Positions 17,316 through 25,248 of a stretch of 64,000 bases of DNA are shown piece by piece. Positions within the stretch are counted from its first letter, which is position 1, and each line of letters opens with the position of its first letter. A model generated the notes under the pieces. It did not search any database, had not been told where the DNA came from, and saw only the letters and a program-made list of their open reading frames with translations. The stretch is from Maricaulis sp017643475. Lineage in GTDB: Bacteria > Pseudomonadota > Alphaproteobacteria > Caulobacterales > Maricaulaceae. Location of the stretch: assembly GCF_047123815.1 (NCBI RefSeq), contig NZ_CP138920.1:2232001-2296000 (forward strand). Reading direction: 5' to 3'. Both the position numbers and the translations under genes were made by a program.

Positions 17316-19433
17316 ATGCGATTTTTCCTGCTTCTTCTTTCGATTGCGGCTCTGTTCTCGACTGGCGCCCGGGCGTCGTCGTTGGAGCCTGACTGGATGC
17401 AGGCGGAAGAGATTATCGACGCCAGCCTGATTGCTGAACGTGCGGCGACGGCTCCCGGAGACAGTTTCAATATTGGTCTCCACCAGATCATTCCGGACGG
17501 TTGGCATACCTATTGGCGCAATCCCGGCGATTTCGGTCTGCCCATCGAGTTGGACTGGGATGTGCCGGAAGGTGTCGAGATCGGTGAGATCTACTGGCCC
17601 GCCCCGGAAGAGCTGCCGCTGGGCGACGGCGCCATCATGGATTACGGCTATCACGACGAAGTTGTGCTGGCCCTGCCGGTTCGAGTAGCCGAGAATTTCT
17701 CCGGTGAAAGCTTGACCCTCAATGTCGTCGCCGACTGGCAGGTCTGTGAAGAAGTCTGTGTCCCTGAAACCCGCGAGCTCTCCCTGACCATCGATGTGGG
17801 GCCGGAACCGTGGAATACAGAGGACGCCTTCTGGCTGATCCAGGCCGCTATCGAGGCGGAGCCCGCTGTTACCGATGCACTGTCCGGTGTCATGCAGCGC
17901 TTTGACGATCAGATCGTATTGATGCTGGAAGGTGCGTTTCTCGACGGTGAGTGGCGTGAGTTGACCTTCTTCCCCTTCGATGGCGCCCTGATCGCGCACG
18001 CCCTGGAGCCGCGGGTCCAGACCGACGACCAGGGACGTCTGAACCTCACCTACGAGGCCAGTTTCAAGATGGGGCCGGAGCTCAGCCTGCCGCAATCCGG
18101 CCTGCTGGCTGTCGAGCGCAACCTTGGCGGTGACTTCTGGGAACGCGAGGTCGTTGAATTCCAGTTTGGTGCTGGCGAAGTCGGGATTGTTCCCGAAACT
18201 CCTGTCCTGCCTGTGCCGGAACAGGCGATGGACGCCAACATGCTGACCATCCTGGTGTTTGCTTTTCTGGGCGGGCTGATCCTCAACCTGATGCCGTGTG
18301 TTTTCCCGGTTCTGTCGATCAAGGTGCTCAAATTTGTTGAGGTGGCGCATGCCGACGCTGCTCGCGTGCGCAGCTATGGCCTGCTCTTTCTGGCCGGCGT
18401 GGTGCTGAGTTTCGTTGTTCTCGCCGGTTTGCTGGTTGGGCTGCGCGAGTTCGGCCTGCCAGTGGCCTGGGGTTTCCAGCTGCAATTGCCGATCGTGGTG
18501 GCCGCTCTCGGACTGCTCTTCTTCACCATTGGTCTCAATCTGTTCGGCGTCTTCGAGATCGGTGGCTCCGTTCAGGGGCTGGGCGCAGGCCTCGCTGATG
18601 ATGACGGTGCCAAGGGCGCTTTCTTCACCGGCGTGCTCGCGGTTGTGGTTGCTGCGCCCTGTGTCGGTCCCATGGCGGCCGGTGCGCTGGGGCTGGCCCT
18701 GACGCAGCCTGCCATCGTCGTTCTGGCTGTTGCCGCCATGATGGGTGTGGGCCTGGCTTTGCCGTTCGTCGTCCTGGCCTTTGCTCCACAATTGCTGCGT
18801 TACCTTCCCAAGCCGGGTGCCTGGATGGTGACGTTCAAGCAATTCCTGGCCTTCCCGATGTTCGCCTCCATGGTGTGGCTTGTCTGGGTCCTGTCGATCC
18901 AGGCCGGATCCATGGGCGTGCTCTGGTTCGGTATCGCAGTCCTGGCCCTGTCCTTTGGCATCTGGGCTGTGAAACAGTCTGCCGGTGTGTGGAAGCTGAT
19001 CGGCGCGCTGGGATTTGCTGCCATGCTGGCGAGCGTCCTCGTCATCGCACGGCTGCCTGCTGCGACCAGCACCTCGACCGTGGCTGAGCACGAGCAGGTC
19101 TGGAGCGCTGATACCGTTGTCGAGGCGCAAATGGCCGGGCGCGCGGTCTTTGTCGATGTTACGGCGGCGTGGTGTGTGACCTGCCAGGTCAACAAGATGC
19201 GTGTGCTCAGTGACGGTGATGTGCAGGCGGCCTTCAACGCGGCGAATGTCGTGCAGATGAAGGCGGACTGGACCAATCGCGATGACGACATCACCCAGCT
19301 GATCTATTCCCACGGCCAGGCGGGCGTGCCGCTTTATCTCTTCTACCCGGCAGGTGGTGGAGAGGCTGTCGTGCTGCCGAATGTTCTGACGGAAACGGTT
19401 GTCCTGGATGCGATCCGCGCGGCGACGGGCTAG
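17316..19433 (+). CDS. dsbD: Thiol:disulfide interchange protein DsbD (ScsB type)
   Basis: Membrane reductase that carries electrons from cytoplasmic thioredoxin to periplasmic thiols; 705 aa. After a signal peptide comes a DsbD N-terminal domain with a Cys pair (QVCEEVC, about residues 145-149). An eight-helix CcdA-like core follows, with the two redox cysteines in LMPCVFP and AAPCVGP. A C-terminal thioredoxin domain carries AAWCVTC. All three cysteine pairs are present, so it should be active. Its stop overlaps the convergent gene at 19430 through a shared CTAG. Confidence 0.95.
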   Translation: MRFFLLLLSIAALFSTGARASSLEPDWMQAEEIIDASLIAERAATAPGDSFNIGLHQIIPDGWHTYWRNPGDFGLPIELDWDVPEGVEIGEIYWPAPEELPLGDGAIMDYGYHDEVVLALPVRVAENFSGESLTLNVVADWQVCEEVCVPETRELSLTIDVGPEPWNTEDAFWLIQAAIEAEPAVTDALSGVMQRFDDQIVLMLEGAFLDGEWRELTFFPFDGALIAHALEPRVQTDDQGRLNLTYEASFKMGPELSLPQSGLLAVERNLGGDFWEREVVEFQFGAGEVGIVPETPVLPVPEQAMDANMLTILVFAFLGGLILNLMPCVFPVLSIKVLKFVEVAHADAARVRSYGLLFLAGVVLSFVVLAGLLVGLREFGLPVAWGFQLQLPIVVAALGLLFFTIGLNLFGVFEIGGSVQGLGAGLADDDGAKGAFFTGVLAVVVAAPCVGPMAAGALGLALTQPAIVVLAVAAMMGVGLALPFVVLAFAPQLLRYLPKPGAWMVTFKQFLAFPMFASMVWLVWVLSIQAGSMGVLWFGIAVLALSFGIWAVKQSAGVWKLIGALGFAAMLASVLVIARLPAATSTSTVAEHEQVWSADTVVEAQMAGRAVFVDVTAAWCVTCQVNKMRVLSDGDVQAAFNAANVVQMKADWTNRDDDITQLIYSHGQAGVPLYLFYPAGGGEAVVLPNVLTETVVLDAIRAATG

Positions 19434-19924
19434 CCGTTCGAGCAGGACATTCCGCTGAGTTCCACGCCGGCATCATCGACGGCCGGAGCGATTTCCTCGG
19501 CATCACGCAGCAGGGCGGAAAGATTGCGATAGATCCGTGCCTGGTCGCCGGAACTATCCGCCTCGTTCAGCGCCTCCAGCCGATCCGCCGCATCTTCGGA
19601 CATGCCCCGGAAAATGCACTGCAGGTCCTGCGGGCCGTCCGCCTGCGCGATTGCGCGCGACAGGCGCATGGCGTCGACGGAGAATTGTTCCAGCTCGAAA
19701 TAGAACGGGTCTTCAATGTCCAGCGGCTGGGCAGGTGCTGCGGGCGTCGAGGCTGCGAGAACGGCGCGTTCGTCCGCCTGTTCACGCAAATCTGCAGCAA
19801 ACTCGGAGAAATCCGTTCCCGGACCCGCAAGGGCCGAGGCGCTGAGACCGATGACAGACGCAATACTCAAAACCAGGCGACGCACTGACAACTCCACACG
19901 CTGGGACACCCTAATCGAGGGCAT
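19430..19924 (-). CDS. Secreted hypothetical protein
   Basis: About 164 aa with an N-terminal signal-like segment (RRLVLSIASVIGLSASALA). The mature part is helical and acidic, with two cysteines (LQCIFRG, MSCSNG) that could form one disulfide. No family recognised. Start codon is uncertain: ATG 19924 or GTG 19897; neither has a clear ribosome site, and an even longer frame opens at 19990. The gene is tail-to-tail with dsbD, sharing the CTAG at 19430-19433. The disulfide and the neighbour make a periplasmic role plausible but unproven. Confidence 0.65.
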   Translation of the reverse strand: MPSIRVSQRVELSVRRLVLSIASVIGLSASALAGPGTDFSEFAADLREQADERAVLAASTPAAPAQPLDIEDPFYFELEQFSVDAMRLSRAIAQADGPQDLQCIFRGMSEDAADRLEALNEADSSGDQARIYRNLSALLRDAEEIAPAVDDAGVELSGMSCSNG

Positions 19925-20083
19925 CTTGACTGAACGGGCTTGCAATCCGGTGAACGAAAGGCATTTTCCCGTGCTTACTGGTGAAAACACTGGTCTTCAC
20001 CACCGCCTTGGATATTGAAAGAGGCGGACCCCTCCGACAAGCCGGATAATCATCCGGAGATGTGACATTCTGGAGAGCATCAG

Positions 20084-21559
20084 ATGAGTGCCAAGAAAAG
20101 CTATCGCCCCAAAGCCCGCAAACCCCGCGGTTTTGAAGACCGTACCGGTGACGTGCTGAGGGCTGAACATCATCTGATCTCGAAGGCGAGCCAAGTCTAT
20201 GATGACTGGGGTTTCGAGCCTCTGCAGACGCCAGCTTTCGAGTATGCCGAAGCGCTGGGCAAATTTCTGCCGGATGAGGAACGTCCCAATGAGGGCGTGT
20301 TTGCGCTGGAGGATGATGACGGCCAGTGGATGTCGCTGCGTTATGATCACACCGCGCCGCTGGCTCGATTTGTCGCCGAACACTATCAGGATCTCAACAA
20401 GCCTTATCGCCGTTATCAGGCGGGCGATGTCTGGCGCAATGAAAAGCCGGGTCCGGGGCGTTTCCGCCAGTTTGTCCAGTGCGATGCCGACACGGTCGGT
20501 TCCGCCAGTCCGGCTGCTGATGCGGAAATGATCGCGCTGGCGGCCGAAGTGATGAGTGCCGTTGGCCTCAACACCGGCGATTTCCTGGTCCGCGTCAATG
20601 ATCGCCGCATCCTGGATGGTGTGCTGGAAACGATCGGTGCGGCGGATCCTGACCGTCGCATGCGGGTGCTGCGCGCAGCCGACAAGCTGGACCGTCTCGG
20701 CCGCGAAGGTGTCGCGCTGTTGCTGGGCGGGGGTCGCAAGGATGAGTCGGGTGATTTTACCGAGGGCGCAGGCCTGGATACGGCCGGCATCGACACGGTT
20801 CTCAACTTCCTGGATGCGGGCGGTGGCAGCCGCGGCGAAGTCACCGCGCGACTGGAAGGTCTGGTCAGCGGATCGGAAGCCGGGCGTGCCGGCGTTGCAG
20901 CACTGACCGAGATCGATGCGGTGCTCAGCGCCATTGGTGTTGGCAATGACCGGGCGGTTTTTGATCCGTCTGTCGTGCGCGGGCTGGGTTACTACACCGG
21001 GCCGGTCTACGAGGCTGAGTTGCTGGCAACGGCGCATTATGACGATGGCAATCCGATCCAGTTCGGCTCGGTTGGCGGTGGTGGTCGATATGACGACCTC
21101 GTCGCGCGTTTTACGGGGCAGGCGGTTCCGGCCACCGGTTTCTCCTTTGGGGTCAGCCGTTTTGCTGCAGCGCTGCGCGCGCTCGGGCGTGGCGGCATCG
21201 GAGACGAGCGTCCGCTGGTCGTGGTCGTTGCCGCAGAAAAGGGGCAGTCGGCGCAATACCTGGCCATGGCGCAGGAGCTGCGCGCGGCTGGCCTGCGTGC
21301 GGAAGCCTTTGTTGGCGGCGGCAATATGGGCAAGCAGATGAAGTATGCGGACCGTCGTGGTGCCTTTGCTGCGGTCATCGTCGGCTCGAACGAGCGCGAG
21401 GACGGCAAGGTCACGATCAAGGATCTCAAACTGGGTGCGCGCCTGGCTGCGGACATCGAGGACAACAAGCAGTGGCGCGAAGAACAGCCGGCCCAGATCA
21501 CGGTGGACCGTGAGGGCTGGATCGCCGGCGTTCATGAGGTTGTATCCCGCTACAAGTAG
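20084..21559 (+). CDS. hisS: Histidyl-tRNA synthetase (alphaproteobacterial type)
   Basis: Charges tRNA-His; 491 aa, longer than the roughly 424 aa of E. coli HisS. Class II motif 2 is seen at about residues 117-134 (VWRNEKPGPGRFRQFVQCD) and motif 3 near the end of the core. The His-specific motif reads RGLGYYTGP (299-307), where most bacteria have RGLDYY. An anticodon-binding domain follows (VVVVAAEKGQ, GGGNMGKQMKYADRRG). The Gly change and the altered motif 2 match the divergent alphaproteobacterial HisRS group that recognises tRNA-His lacking G-1. HisZ is excluded by the intact catalytic core and anticodon domain. Confidence 0.93.
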   Translation: MSAKKSYRPKARKPRGFEDRTGDVLRAEHHLISKASQVYDDWGFEPLQTPAFEYAEALGKFLPDEERPNEGVFALEDDDGQWMSLRYDHTAPLARFVAEHYQDLNKPYRRYQAGDVWRNEKPGPGRFRQFVQCDADTVGSASPAADAEMIALAAEVMSAVGLNTGDFLVRVNDRRILDGVLETIGAADPDRRMRVLRAADKLDRLGREGVALLLGGGRKDESGDFTEGAGLDTAGIDTVLNFLDAGGGSRGEVTARLEGLVSGSEAGRAGVAALTEIDAVLSAIGVGNDRAVFDPSVVRGLGYYTGPVYEAELLATAHYDDGNPIQFGSVGGGGRYDDLVARFTGQAVPATGFSFGVSRFAAALRALGRGGIGDERPLVVVVAAEKGQSAQYLAMAQELRAAGLRAEAFVGGGNMGKQMKYADRRGAFAAVIVGSNEREDGKVTIKDLKLGARLAADIEDNKQWREEQPAQITVDREGWIAGVHEVVSRYK

Positions 21560-21614
21560 GCGGAATACAAGTGCTTTTATCAACAGGCTAAGATTAAATT
21601 TCAGGGCGTTGGGG

Positions 21615-21753
21615 TTGACGTATACGTAACGCTCAGCCACGGTCGCGAACAGGACAGGGCCTGACCGTCCAGTCCTTGGCGTTTCGGGGAGGAGACGCCC
21701 TTTATCGACCAACCGTCAATTAAGGGGCTGGCGTTTGCCAGCCCCTCTTTTTT
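21615..21753 (+). ncRNA. Candidate small RNA (promoter, hairpin, terminator) after hisS
   Basis: TTGACG (21615-21620) and GCTCAGCC (21631-21638), 10 nt apart, fit the Caulobacter housekeeping promoter TTGACG-N10-14-GCTANAWC. Transcription would start near 21645 and end at the terminator at 21723-21753, giving about 105 nt. In between, GGCGTTTC (21678-21685) pairs with GAGACGCC (21692-21699) over a GGGGAG loop. No ORF of note lies inside. It may instead be only the hisS 3' end. Confidence 0.4.
21723..21753 (+). terminator. Strong intrinsic terminator
   Basis: Perfect 10-bp stem AGGGGCTGGC/GCCAGCCCCT with a GTTT loop, followed by CTTTTTT. It ends hisS or the candidate small RNA. The minus strand has only a weak T-run, so it serves mainly the plus strand. 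Confidence 0.92.
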
Positions 21754-21779
21754 CCAGATTTTCCGGAATTTGCTTGTGA

Positions 21780-22895
21780 CTAGTTGCCACCATCCAGGCG
21801 ATCAGCTTCGAGCTGGTTGAGCCAGTTGGTCAGATCGTCACCCGTCTGTTCCTCGCCATCGACCCAGACCCGGCGATTGCCGTCACCGTCTTCCTCGATA
21901 CGGACGCTGGCATCATCACCAAAACGTTCGCGAATGACGTTGCGGGCGCGTTCGGCGTGAACCCGCATGCGACGGGCTTGCTCGCGGCGTTCTTCGGCAT
22001 GGGCGCGACGTTCCTCAGCGTGAGCCCGACGTTCCTCGATGTGCGCCCGACGCTCTTCGGCGCGTTCACGCATTTCCTCGTGGCGCTCGCGACGCTCCTC
22101 TTCGCTTTCACGACGGTGCTCGCGATCAGCGCGATGACGGGCACGTTCGACTTCCCGACGCGTATGACGCAGGGCCCGTTCGCGCTCACGCTCTGCGTGA
22201 CGCATCTCGCGGCTGGCCTCGCGCATCTCTTCACGCATCTCGCGGAATTCAAGGCGCATCTCCTCGCGGGCTTCGCGGAGTTCCTCGCGAACTTCTTCCT
22301 TTTCCTCGTCGGAAAGTTCGTCCCAGTCGCGGCCATCAACGGTGACATGGCCTTCATCGAGATTGGCTAACGCCTCTTCCATCGAGCGCAGGGCATCGGC
22401 ATGAACCGCTTCGAAATTCATGGTTTCCAGCTCGCCGAGGTGAATCTCCATTTCGGCGAGTTCTTCGGCCATCTCCGCGAATTCAGCGTGATCGAAGTCG
22501 AACTCGAAATCACCATCAAAGCTGGCGACGATCGTGTGGTTGAGATTCTCAGCCAGGCCAGCCATGTGGGTGGCCATGGCATGGTGGTTTGCGAACTCCA
22601 TATGGAAGCCGCGGCCGGAGCCTTCGACAACACGGACATCATCGCCGTCGATGACAACATATTCCGCATCGCCCAGCTCGATCCGCTCGCCATCGACTAT
22701 GACCACGCCATCGTGGATCTCGACCGTCTGGCCGCCGATACGGATACGGGTATTCGTGGCACCGTCGGAAATGTGCAGGGTCTGGCTGCCATCGGAGCCG
22801 CGTACTTCAACTACAGGGTTAGCCGCGCCGTCTAGGGCGATGGCTGATGTTCCGGCCAGCAGCGCTGCTGCGCTGGCGAGAAGAAACTTTTTCAT
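21780..22895 (-). CDS. Secreted protein with long charged (E/R-rich) helix
   Basis: A 371-aa exported protein. Signal peptide at 1-20, then a beta-rich region (about 28-95: VVEVRGSDGSQTLHIS, GGQTVEIHDGVVIVDGERI), an acidic region (about 125-185), and a 130-residue run of Glu and Arg (194-325). The run includes four heptads of the form ERRAHxE (281-308). The lack of hydrophobic heptad positions suggests a stable single alpha-helix rather than a coiled coil. The tail carries RRVWVDGEEQTGDDL. The start at 22895 has GAGGGACGG upstream. No family named; a periplasmic spacer or scaffold is a guess. Confidence 0.75.
   Translation of the reverse strand: MKKFLLASAAALLAGTSAIALDGAANPVVEVRGSDGSQTLHISDGATNTRIRIGGQTVEIHDGVVIVDGERIELGDAEYVVIDGDDVRVVEGSGRGFHMEFANHHAMATHMAGLAENLNHTIVASFDGDFEFDFDHAEFAEMAEELAEMEIHLGELETMNFEAVHADALRSMEEALANLDEGHVTVDGRDWDELSDEEKEEVREELREAREEMRLEFREMREEMREASREMRHAERERERALRHTRREVERARHRADREHRRESEEERRERHEEMRERAEERRAHIEERRAHAEERRAHAEERREQARRMRVHAERARNVIRERFGDDASVRIEEDGDGNRRVWVDGEEQTGDDLTNWLNQLEADRLDGGN
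21972..22055 (-). repeat. Four 21-bp in-frame repeats coding ERRAHxE heptads
   Basis: DNA for residues 281-308 of the charged-helix protein. The units are diverged at the DNA level but the heptads ERRAHIE, ERRAHAE, ERRAHAE and ERREQAR keep a fixed period of 21 bp. Confidence 0.6.
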
Positions 22896-23236
22896 GGTCC
22901 GTCCCTCGTCTCTTGATGGGGACATATTCACGGACGCAACCTAACGCGCGCCGTTCCGGGCTCTAAATTTTTTGAAAGTTGGCAAATCGGTTGCCGAACC
23001 ACGCTGCTGAGGATGCGCGCGTGTGAAGGCGGCCGGTGACGGAAGGGTAGTTCGTCACCGGCCTGGGGAATGGCTGTGTCTAATCGCAGAAGAAGAACAG
23101 CCAAGTCGGTCACTATAGCAAAACGGCTGCGTTAGCGCCTCACAAAAGATGACATTTCAGAAAGAATGACGCGCTTGTGCGTTGTTCGCCCTCACGTATT
23201 CTGTTGCTTGAACTTGTGTGTCCTGGAGAGAAGTAG
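22896..23236. other. 341-nt gap with two adjacent hairpins
   Basis: No convincing gene. GGCCGGTGACG (23031-23041) pairs perfectly with CGTCACCGGCC (23053-23063), and TGGCTGT (23071-23077) with ACAGCCA (23097-23103). Neither has a T-run. The last bases (GGAGAG before 23237) are the ribosome site of the GH3 gene. The region serves the two divergent promoters and may form a structured leader. Confidence 0.45.
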
Positions 23237-24337
23237 ATGGCGATCAACAGAAGACAATGGCTGGCAGGCGCTGCGGCCTGTTCGTTCGCCGGATCTGTTT
23301 CCCCCGCTTTGGCCCGGTCCGAACCCGGCCTGGAAGAGATGATCAGCCAGATGTTGCTACTGGGCTTCATCGGCTCTGGCCCGGACACGACCGGTGCCCA
23401 GCAGGTGGCCGAGCACCTGTCCAACCGCCGCGTGGGCGGAGTGCTGTTTCTACGTCACAATGTGCGATCGCGCGAAGGTGCCGAAGGCTCGGCAGCCCTG
23501 TTTCGTGAAGCCGACCCGGCGGCCTGGATGGCGATCGACCAGGAAGGCGGGCTGGTCCAGCGTCTCTCCCGTGATCTGGGTTACACCTCGATCCCGCGGG
23601 CGTCCCAGGTGGTTGAGGAATACGGGCTGGAAGGCGCTGAGGGGCTCTACGCCATTGGTGCCCGCGAGTTGAAGGCGGCCGGTTTCAACATGAATCTCGC
23701 CCCCGTGGCGGATGTGCATGAGGATGGAAACGCGGTCATTGGTCGCCACGGCCGCGCCTACGGAACAGATGGCGAGGCGATCAGCGCTTATGCCAGCCGG
23801 TTTATCGATGCCTTCAACTCAGAGGATGTGGCTTGCGTGATCAAGCATTTCCCGGGACATGGCCGCTCTCGCGGTGACAGCCATGACGGCTTTGTTGATA
23901 TCACTGCGACCTGGAGCGAAAGCGAGCTCGATCCGTTTGCGCGGCTGATCGATAGCGGCCATGCCAAATTCGTGATGGGCGGACATCTCACTCACCAGGA
24001 GCTGGACCCGACCGGTGTGCCGGTGACCTTCTCCCGCCCGGTCCTGACTGGCATTCTGCGGGAACGCCTTGGCTATAAGGGCGTAATCATGACGGATGAT
24101 CTGGATATGGGAGCGATCCGCTTGCACTATGATCAGCGTTCTGCCGTGATCCAGTCCATCCAGGCCGGCAATGACGTTATCATGATGTCCAACTCCGCCG
24201 CGCCGAACATGGACCTGCCGCAGCAGTTTGTAAGCTGGGTCATGCAGGCGATCGAAGCGGGTGACGTGCTGGAAGATGTGATCGTGCAATCCTATCAGCG
24301 CATCATGGCGGCGAAGGCCCGCTTCTCGCTCGACTAA
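23237..24337 (+). CDS. Exported glycoside hydrolase family 3 (NagZ-like beta-N-acetylhexosaminidase)
   Basis: A 366-aa GH3 N-terminal-domain enzyme. It starts with a twin-arginine signal (NRRQWLAGAAACSFAG), so it is probably exported folded by Tat. The NagZ signature KHFPGHGRSRGDSH holds the Asp/His acid-base pair, and VIMTDDLDMGAI contains the nucleophile Asp. NagZ normally releases N-acetylglucosamine from muropeptides in the cytoplasm; a Tat-exported relative would act on periplasmic or external glycans. Substrate is inference. Divergent from the charged-helix gene, with a good GGAGAG site. Confidence 0.88.
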   Translation: MAINRRQWLAGAAACSFAGSVSPALARSEPGLEEMISQMLLLGFIGSGPDTTGAQQVAEHLSNRRVGGVLFLRHNVRSREGAEGSAALFREADPAAWMAIDQEGGLVQRLSRDLGYTSIPRASQVVEEYGLEGAEGLYAIGARELKAAGFNMNLAPVADVHEDGNAVIGRHGRAYGTDGEAISAYASRFIDAFNSEDVACVIKHFPGHGRSRGDSHDGFVDITATWSESELDPFARLIDSGHAKFVMGGHLTHQELDPTGVPVTFSRPVLTGILRERLGYKGVIMTDDLDMGAIRLHYDQRSAVIQSIQAGNDVIMMSNSAAPNMDLPQQFVSWVMQAIEAGDVLEDVIVQSYQRIMAAKARFSLD

Positions 24338-24455
24338 CAACCCGCCGACATTGAAAACGATCGAAATTCGACTGATTAGCGCTGGGGTTTCCTGATAATT
24401 CCCGAATATTCAGCTACTAGTCCTGGCAGGAATTCCAAAGACTGCGCTGTGTTCA

Positions 24456-24472
24456 CCGGGTGTGGACACCGG
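24456..24472 (+). promoter_or_regulatory. Candidate operator before the membrane HTH gene
   Basis: Inverted repeat CCGGGTGT-GG-ACACCGG (one bulged G) 26 nt before the ATG at 24498. Position and symmetry would fit autoregulation by the HTH protein; there is no second copy to support it. Confidence 0.3.
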
Positions 24473-24497
24473 ACAAACAGTGTGAATTGGTCTGATC

Positions 24498-25202
24498 ATG
24501 AAATTTGGTGACTATCTTCGACAATGCCGCGAGGCAAAGGGCTGGACCCAGCCAGAGGCCGCCCGCCACGCGGACATCGAACAATCCTATCTATCCAAGC
24601 TTGAGACGGGGCGTTCCTATCCATCCGAGGACGTCTATTCGCGGCTCGTGCAGGTGTTCGATATCGACACGTCCGAGCTGACGGAAAACATCACGGCGGC
24701 CGAGATCGAACGCCTACGGGAACTGGCCCAGGTTCGCGATGCGGTTCTGAGCCGGGAGAGCCGGGCGCTCAATCTGTCGCGTGGCTGGATGTTAGCGGGA
24801 CTGGCGGGCCTGATGCTGTCCGCAGCATCTGCGGCAATCGTCATGACATCGCGTGACGCCGAATACGCCGAGTATCATTATCGATCCCAGGGCGTGCTGG
24901 AACTCGCGGAAAGCCTGGACAGTTTCGCCATCGTCAATGACAGCGTCGCCCTGGAGGATGAAACGAGGCGGGCGCTCCAGAGCACCATGGTTGCGCGGCT
25001 GGACGAGGACTATCGCATCGTTGGCGACTTCCACGGTCGCAGCTATATCGAGGATGTGCCCGGCGGGCGGCGATATTTCGAGCTGGTGGATGATCGCATT
25101 GTCAGCCAGCCAACGCCGATGCGCTGGTTCATGATCCCCGCCCTGGTGTTCCTGGCCGGGGCGCTCGGCAGCTTCTTCATCAGCTTTCGCTGGAAACGCT
25201 GA
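24498..25202 (+). CDS. Membrane-anchored XRE-family transcriptional regulator
   Basis: A 234-aa protein with an N-terminal lambda-repressor-type HTH (residues about 3-58: LRQCREAKGWTQPEAARHADIEQSYLSKLE). A linker and a transmembrane segment follow (about 97-117), then a presumed periplasmic domain of about 90 residues and a second transmembrane segment (about 210-229) with a basic tail FRWKR. The DNA-binding domain is inside and a sensor-like domain outside. The layout recalls ToxR-like one-component regulators but with an XRE DNA-binding domain. Target genes are unknown; no gene of the same strand follows it. Confidence 0.85.
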   Translation: MKFGDYLRQCREAKGWTQPEAARHADIEQSYLSKLETGRSYPSEDVYSRLVQVFDIDTSELTENITAAEIERLRELAQVRDAVLSRESRALNLSRGWMLAGLAGLMLSAASAAIVMTSRDAEYAEYHYRSQGVLELAESLDSFAIVNDSVALEDETRRALQSTMVARLDEDYRIVGDFHGRSYIEDVPGGRRYFELVDDRIVSQPTPMRWFMIPALVFLAGALGSFFISFRWKR

Positions 25203-25210
25203 GGCGAGAC

Positions 25211-25242
25211 AGAAAAAAGGCCCGCTCGGTTGAGCGGGCCTT
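25211..25242 (-). terminator. Bidirectional terminator between the XRE gene and S9 peptidase gene
   Basis: Stem AAGGCCCGCTC/GAGCGGGCCTT with a four-base loop. On the minus strand it is followed by TTTTTT and lies 7 nt after the S9 peptidase stop. On the plus strand the T-run is weak (TTCTTGATTT). The same hairpin recurs at 28549-28574. Confidence 0.88.
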
Positions 25243-25248
25243 CTTGAT

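Noticed and set aside
17121..19313. 730-codon open frame on the minus strand
   Set aside because: Antisense to dsbD; no start signal or domain; a shadow of the GC-rich real gene.
22928..23113. 61-codon minus-strand frame in the intergenic gap
   Set aside because: No ribosome site, low-complexity composition and it covers both hairpins; more likely non-coding.
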